DNA from: an uncultured Bacteroidales bacterium
GTDB lineage: Bacteria > Bacteroidota > Bacteroidia > Bacteroidales > P3
Direction of reading: 5' to 3'
Assembly: GCA_947176325.1 (NCBI GenBank)
Contig: CAMWQD010000037.1
Location: 1-9,332, forward strand
Length of the DNA: 9,332 nucleotides
How positions within the stretch are numbered: position 1 is the stretch's first letter; the number at the start of each line of letters is the position of its first letter. The notes under the pieces were generated by a model, which was not told the origin of the DNA, ran no database searches, and saw only the letters and a list, made by a program, of their open reading frames with translations. A program made the position numbers and the translations under genes. Below, in pieces: positions 5,616 to 9,332 of this stretch.

Positions 5616-6983
5616 TTAATAACCGTATTTCTCTTTCCACAATCCTTTCAGTCTTGCCCGCATCTCCCTTTCCTTGGGGTTGTCGCCCGGTTCGTAGAAC
5701 ACCGAACCTTCGAGCCCTGCGGGCAGGAACTCCAAGTCGGTGAAATTGTCCTCGTAGTCGTGCGCGTAGCGGTAGCCGTCGTGATATCCCAAGTCCTTCA
5801 TCAGACGGGTGGGCGCGTTGCGCAGATGCAGGGGCACCGGCAAATCGCCCGTTTCCTTGATTTTTGCCAAGGCATTGTCTATGGCCAGATACGAAGCGTT
5901 GCTCTTGGGCGAGCAGGCCAGGTATACCGCCGTCTGACTGAGCGTGATGCGGCATTCGGGATAGCCTATCTTATGCACCGTGTCGAAGCAGGCGTTGGCC
6001 AGCAGAAGCGCGTTGGGATTGGCGTTGCCTATATCTTCGGAGGCCAGAATCACCATGCGCCGCGCAATGAACTTGACATCCTCGCCCGCCGCAAGCATTC
6101 TTGCCAGATAATACACGGCCGCATTGGGGTCGCTTCCCCGCAACGACTTGATGAAGGCCGAAATGATGTCGTAGTGGTTCTCACCGTTTTTGTCGTAAAC
6201 GGCCAAATTCTGTTGGATGAGGTCGGTAACCGTCTTGTTGGTGATGACCCATTCCTTGATTTTGCCCTCGTTGCCCAAGCGGATGCCCTCGCTCACCACC
6301 AATTCCACGGCATTGAGCAGCTTGCGTCCGTCGCCGCCCGAAATCCGCTTCAGCGAATCGCTTTCCTTGAGCGTAATCTTGACGGGCGTGAAGCGTTGCA
6401 CGTGCCGGATGGCCCTTTCGAGCATGGTGTCGGTTTCGGCATCGGAAAGAGGTTGGAGCACATATACCTGACACCGCGAGAGCAGAGGGGATATGACTTC
6501 GAATGAAGGGTTCTCGGTGGTGGCGCCGATAAAGGTGATGGAGCCTTTTTCCACCGCGCCCAAAAGCGAGTCTTGCTGCGATTTGTTGAAACGGTGGATT
6601 TCGTCGATGAAAAGAATGGGGCGCGCCGATTTGCGCATGGCTTCGGGACGCGCGGCTTCGGCGGATTCCTCGTCGGCGAAGAGCGAGTTGAGGCGTTGCA
6701 GGTTCTGTTTCTGCACGGCTTCGGCCTTGTCGAGCACCTCGCGCACGTCTTTCACGCCCGCCATAACGGCACTCAACGTAAAGAAAGGACGGTCGAGCGA
6801 CTTGGAAATCAGATAGGCCAAAGTGGTCTTGCCCACGCCCGGAGGCCCCCACAGAATCATCGAGGGAAGGTCGCCGGAGAGTATCGCCTTGCGCAAAACG
6901 GCATCGGGGCCCATGAGGTGGGTCTGTCCGATATATTCATCTATGTGCTGGGGCCGTAGCTGTTCGGCCAAGGGCGGGTTCAT
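5616..6983 (-). CDS. rarA: Replication-associated recombination protein A (RarA/MgsA AAA+ ATPase)
   Basis: A clamp-loader-like AAA+ ATPase acting at stalled replication forks. The 455 aa contain Walker A GPPGVGKT (46-53), Walker B ILFIDEIHRFNKSQQD (123-138), sensor 1 GATTENPSFEV (153-163), an SR arginine-finger position (169-170) and sensor 2 GDGRKLLN (217-224). The C-terminal MgsA tetramerisation region includes RGSDPNAAVYYLARM, ILASEDIGNANP and the LPVPLHLRNAPTRLMK block. Between the LSAVMAGVKDVRE helix and Walker B lies a charged segment (about 94-119, Glu/Ala/Arg-rich) that is some 20-25 residues longer than I expect for RarA. The gene follows the RsmI-like gene by 22 nt and leads directly into sufE. 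Confidence 0.95.
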   Translation of the reverse strand: MNPPLAEQLRPQHIDEYIGQTHLMGPDAVLRKAILSGDLPSMILWGPPGVGKTTLAYLISKSLDRPFFTLSAVMAGVKDVREVLDKAEAVQKQNLQRLNSLFADEESAEAARPEAMRKSARPILFIDEIHRFNKSQQDSLLGAVEKGSITFIGATTENPSFEVISPLLSRCQVYVLQPLSDAETDTMLERAIRHVQRFTPVKITLKESDSLKRISGGDGRKLLNAVELVVSEGIRLGNEGKIKEWVITNKTVTDLIQQNLAVYDKNGENHYDIISAFIKSLRGSDPNAAVYYLARMLAAGEDVKFIARRMVILASEDIGNANPNALLLANACFDTVHKIGYPECRITLSQTAVYLACSPKSNASYLAIDNALAKIKETGDLPVPLHLRNAPTRLMKDLGYHDGYRYAHDYEDNFTDLEFLPAGLEGSVFYEPGDNPKEREMRARLKGLWKEKYGY

Positions 6984-7005
6984 AAACTTTTACAACTTAT
7001 ATCTG

Positions 7006-7716
7006 TCAAGCCAGCAGGAACACCGTATTCATCTTATGCAGCCGGCAGCCTTGCCTGCGCCATTGCTCCACGGTCATGCTGCGTATAAACTCCTGTTCGG
7101 TGGTAATCTCGCTGGCCACGCACAACCGGGTTCCGGCATGGCAGGTATTCACGATAGCCTCCCACATGCTTTGGCTCCGGTAAGGCGTTTCTATAAAAAT
7201 CTGCGTCTGCCCGGAGCGCGTGGCCGCTTCGAGCCGCCGCAACTTTTCGTCGCGTTCGGCCGCCTTCACGGGCAGATAGCCGTGAAAGCAGAAGTTCTGT
7301 CCGTTGAAGCCCGAAGCCATGAGCGCCATGAAAATCGAGGACGGCCCGCTCAGCGGCACCACCTGCCAACCCTTGCGGTGCGCCCATTCCACAGCCAGAT
7401 TGCCGGGGTCGGCCACGCAGGGAAGCCCCGCCTCCGACATCACCCCTATATCCTGCCCCGAAAGCGCGTCCGCATCCACCTCCTGTTTGGCCAAGACCTC
7501 CTCCAACGAGGCTTCGCGCGTGTGTTCGTTCAGTTCCACGAACAGCACCTCCTCGAACGCCACCCGGTAGCCTATTTTACGAAGAAACCTCCGTGCCGAT
7601 TTCACGTCTTCCACGAAAAAGGCACGAAGGTGTTGTATACGTTCAAGATAGCGGGCGGGTAGAACTTCCGCGAAGTCCGTGTCGCCCAAGCAGGTGGGCA
7701 ACAAAAACAGTTTCAT
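7006..7716 (-). CDS. SAM-dependent methyltransferase, TP-methylase (RsmI-like) family
   Basis: A 236-aa protein of the tetrapyrrole-methylase fold. Motifs resemble RsmI, which 2'-O-methylates C1402 of 16S rRNA: N-terminal LFLLPTCLGD, SEAGLPCVADPGNLAV (94-109; RsmI has DAGTPxxxDPG), PLSGPSSIFMALMASGF (121-137), FHGYLP (144-149) and FIETPYRSQSM (174-184). It is shorter than typical RsmI (about 280 aa), lacking a C-terminal extension, and has Glu where RsmI has the first Asp of the DAG motif. Bacteroidota often carry such a short paralogue besides true rsmI, so the substrate is uncertain. ATG 7716 overlaps the dnaA stop by one base (TGATG), so reinitiation is likely; the open frame upstream of it lies inside dnaA and is not part of the gene. 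Confidence 0.85.
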   Translation of the reverse strand: MKLFLLPTCLGDTDFAEVLPARYLERIQHLRAFFVEDVKSARRFLRKIGYRVAFEEVLFVELNEHTREASLEEVLAKQEVDADALSGQDIGVMSEAGLPCVADPGNLAVEWAHRKGWQVVPLSGPSSIFMALMASGFNGQNFCFHGYLPVKAAERDEKLRRLEAATRSGQTQIFIETPYRSQSMWEAIVNTCHAGTRLCVASEITTEQEFIRSMTVEQWRRQGCRLHKMNTVFLLA

Positions 7717-9131
7717 CAACTCTTGATTTTTTTCTCCAATTCCTCCACCATCAACTTGAAGTTCTTGTCGGTTTCGAGGAGGTTGTTCACCGTCTTGTAG
7801 GCGTGGAGCACGGTGGCGTGGTCGCGCTTGCCGCACTGGTTTCCGATGGAGGCCAGCGAAGCCTTGGTGTGCTTCTTGGCGAAATACATCGCCAGCTGAC
7901 GGGCGGTCACCACCTCGCGGCGACGGGTATTGGAGTTGATCTTGTCTACGGGCAGATCGAAATGGTCGCAGATCACCTTCTGGATATAGTCGATGGAAAT
8001 CTCCTTCACCGAATTGTGCACGATCTGGTCTATCATCTTGCGCGCCAGCTCCATGGTGATGGTCTTCTTGTTGAGGATAGACTGCGCCAGAAGCGAGTTG
8101 AGCACGCCTTCCATTTCGCGGATGTTGGTGGAGATGCTGTAGGCGATATATTCGATGATGTCCTGCGGCATTTCCACGCCGTTGGATTCGAGTTTCTTCT
8201 TGAGAATGGCGATGCGGGTCTCCACCTCGGGCACGGCCAAATCGGCGGCCAAACCCCATTTGAAGCGCGAGAGCAGACGTTGTTCAATGCCCTGCAATTC
8301 TACGGGCGGTTTGTCGGACGAAATGACAAGCTGTTTGCCGCTTTGGTGCAGCTGGTTGAAAATCTGGAAGAAAGCATCCTGCGTTTTCTCCTTTCCCGCA
8401 AGCTTGTGTATATCGTCAATCAGTAAAACGTCGATAAGTTGGTAAAAATGAGTGAAGTCGTTGGTGTTCTTGGCGTTGCAGGCCGTCACGAACTGTTGGG
8501 TGAAAAGCTCGGCCGATACGTAGAGCACCGTCAGGTCGGGGTGGTTCATCTTGGTCTGAAGCCCTATGGCGTTCATCAAGTGGGTCTTGCCCAAACCTGT
8601 GGGACTGTGGAGAAACAACGGATTGAAAGCCGTCTTGCCCGGATTTTCGGCAATGGCGTAGCCGGCCGAGCGTGCCAGACGGTTGCAGTCGCCCTCCACG
8701 AAATTCTCGAACGAAAGGTTTTCGTTGAGTTGGGAGTTGATTTTTATCTTCTTGATCCCCGGAATGATGAAGGGATCGGGTAACTGGTCTCTCGAGGGTA
8801 CGGGCATGACAATGGAGGGGTTTCGGGTCTCGTTTTTAAAGCTGCTTGGCACTCGGAGTCCATAAGGATTGGTGGAGTCCATCACCATAGAGTATTCCAA
8901 GCGGCCTTCGGGACCGAGCGTGCGACGGATAGTGGAACGGAGCAGAGACACGTAGTGTTCTTCCAACCATTCGTAGAAGAACGGACTCGGCACCTGTATG
9001 GTAAGGGTATGGCCTTCCAACTTCACGGGCTTGATAGGCGCGAACCACATGCGGAAATTGTTCGAATCGCCCAAGTTGTCCCGAAAAATCTTCAGGCACT
9101 CATTCCATACACTTATATAGGTTTGTTCCAT
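7716..9131 (-). CDS. dnaA: Chromosomal replication initiator protein DnaA
   Basis: Binds DnaA boxes at oriC and opens the duplex. From ATG 9131 the protein has 471 aa. Domain I covers about 1-85 (SVWNECLKIF, WFAPIKPVKL) and domain II is a short linker. The AAA+ domain III has P-loop SPTGLGKTH (176-184), Walker B LLIDD (236-240), sensor I ISSDKPP (270-276), box VII QRLLSRF with arginine-finger-type Arg285, and NIREMEG (336-342). DNA-binding domain IV ends with TARQLAMYF and the signature CGKRDHATVLHA (433-444; family GGRDHTTV). The P-loop lacks the usual GG before x-G-x-GKT. An in-frame ATG at 9146 would add five residues (MHSKK); I prefer 9131 because the first Trp then falls about nine residues from the start as in relatives. 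It heads a tight downstream gene run. Confidence 0.96.
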   Translation of the reverse strand: MEQTYISVWNECLKIFRDNLGDSNNFRMWFAPIKPVKLEGHTLTIQVPSPFFYEWLEEHYVSLLRSTIRRTLGPEGRLEYSMVMDSTNPYGLRVPSSFKNETRNPSIVMPVPSRDQLPDPFIIPGIKKIKINSQLNENLSFENFVEGDCNRLARSAGYAIAENPGKTAFNPLFLHSPTGLGKTHLMNAIGLQTKMNHPDLTVLYVSAELFTQQFVTACNAKNTNDFTHFYQLIDVLLIDDIHKLAGKEKTQDAFFQIFNQLHQSGKQLVISSDKPPVELQGIEQRLLSRFKWGLAADLAVPEVETRIAILKKKLESNGVEMPQDIIEYIAYSISTNIREMEGVLNSLLAQSILNKKTITMELARKMIDQIVHNSVKEISIDYIQKVICDHFDLPVDKINSNTRRREVVTARQLAMYFAKKHTKASLASIGNQCGKRDHATVLHAYKTVNNLLETDKNFKLMVEELEKKIKS

Positions 9132-9146
9132 CTTCTTTGAATGCAT

Positions 9147-9332
9147 ATCGGTTGGGAAAGCGGAAACCGGGTTTAAAAAGCTTGTTGATAAATAAAGTTG
9201 TCAACAACCGATTGTTCGTTTTTCCGTGGTGCAAATGTGGGTAAAAAAAAGTAAGAAAAAAAATGATTTCGCTCTTGGTTTTTATAAAAATTTAGTTAGA
9301 CGTTTTGGGCGGAAAGAAGGCTTGGGAAGCGG
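9147..9332. promoter_or_regulatory. dnaA upstream region with DnaA-box-like sites (no gene seen)
   Basis: This gene-free stretch up to the window edge holds three sites one or two bases from the DnaA box TTATCCACA: TTATCAACA (minus, 9191-9183), TTGTCAACA (plus, 9198-9206) and TTACCCACA (minus, 9244-9236). The first two form a 7-bp inverted repeat, TTGTTGA and TCAACAA. Two A/T-rich runs (9242-9265 and 9278-9298) could be unwinding segments or promoter spacers. CACATTTG on the minus strand (9239-9232) is one base from the -7 consensus and overlaps the third site. A small odd palindrome AAACC-G-GGTTT (9164-9174) lies nearer the ATG. Together this suggests an autoregulated dnaA promoter and possibly part of oriC, which cannot be settled without the sequence beyond 9332. 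Confidence 0.4.
9182..9207. repeat. Inverted pair of DnaA-box-like sites upstream of dnaA
   Basis: TTGTTGA (9182-9188) and TCAACAA (9201-9207) are exact reverse complements with a 12-nt A/T-rich spacer. Read outward they give nonamers TTATCAACA (minus) and TTGTCAACA (plus), one and two bases from the DnaA consensus TTATCCACA. They lie 50-75 bp upstream of the dnaA start. Confidence 0.5.

Noticed and set aside
5586..6506. A 306-aa open frame on the plus strand antisense to rarA, with similar long frames at 1801-2589, 6823-7662 and 7593-8426
   Set aside because: Their translations show no recognisable motif and mirror the codon structure of rarA, fmt, the methylase and dnaA, which have full family signatures on the other strand.
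7717..8259. A long N-terminal extension of the RsmI-like frame
   Set aside because: It is the shadow of dnaA domain III and IV; the methylase motifs begin directly after ATG 7716.
9292..9332. A possible tail of another minus-strand gene at the right edge, with two frames open up to stops near 9292-9298
   Set aside because: Only about 12 codons are visible with no recognisable motif; chance open frames of this length are expected.
1..9332. Search for CRISPR arrays, transposons, toxin-antitoxin pairs or defence genes
   Set aside because: No regularly spaced repeats, transposase motifs, terminal repeats or unrecognised gene clusters were found; every substantial gene is a known housekeeping type.

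Overview
The window is a densely coded stretch of bacterial chromosome in which every recognisable gene lies on the minus strand. It reads as Bacteroidota, probably Bacteroidales. The hup-like gene and the tRNA-Leu pair have textbook Bacteroidota promoters (TTTG, 19-20 nt, TAnnTTTG). Leaders are A/T-rich without clear Shine-Dalgarno sites, and the protein set (short RsmI-like methylase, membrane-anchored TPR protein beside ribH, RseC-type protein) fits that phylum. Genus cannot be assigned; coding DNA looks moderately GC-rich for the group.

Layout in transcription order, right to left. At the right end, about 186 bp upstream of dnaA is gene-free and carries DnaA-box-like sites and A/T runs. 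Then comes a tight run: dnaA, an RsmI-like SAM methyltransferase (1-nt overlap), rarA (22-nt gap), sufE (1-nt gap) and a long-chain polyprenyl diphosphate synthase (11-nt gap). A 57-bp gap holds the promoter for two tandem tRNA-Leu genes (anticodons GAG then CAG), which end at a strong hairpin terminator. A membrane-anchored TPR protein follows, with its own -7 box next to a perfect 9-bp dyad. After a weaker terminator come ribH and fmt, which overlap by 8 nt. HU then forms a monocistronic unit with a consensus promoter and strong terminator. Finally an RseC-type protein and fabG, which is cut by the left window edge.

The genes are housekeeping: replication initiation and fork rescue (DnaA, RarA), rRNA modification and initiator-tRNA formylation (RsmI-like, Fmt), Fe-S assembly (SufE), quinone side chain (polyprenyl synthase), riboflavin (RibH), fatty acids (FabG), redox membrane biology (RseC) and nucleoid structure (HU). 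All are transcribed away from dnaA, which would be co-directional with a fork leaving an origin near the right edge.

I see no mobile element, CRISPR array, defence island or clearly novel multi-gene system. The points most worth a second look are regulatory: the dyad at the TPR promoter, the paired DnaA-box-like sites upstream of dnaA, and the non-canonical start of the DnaA P-loop.
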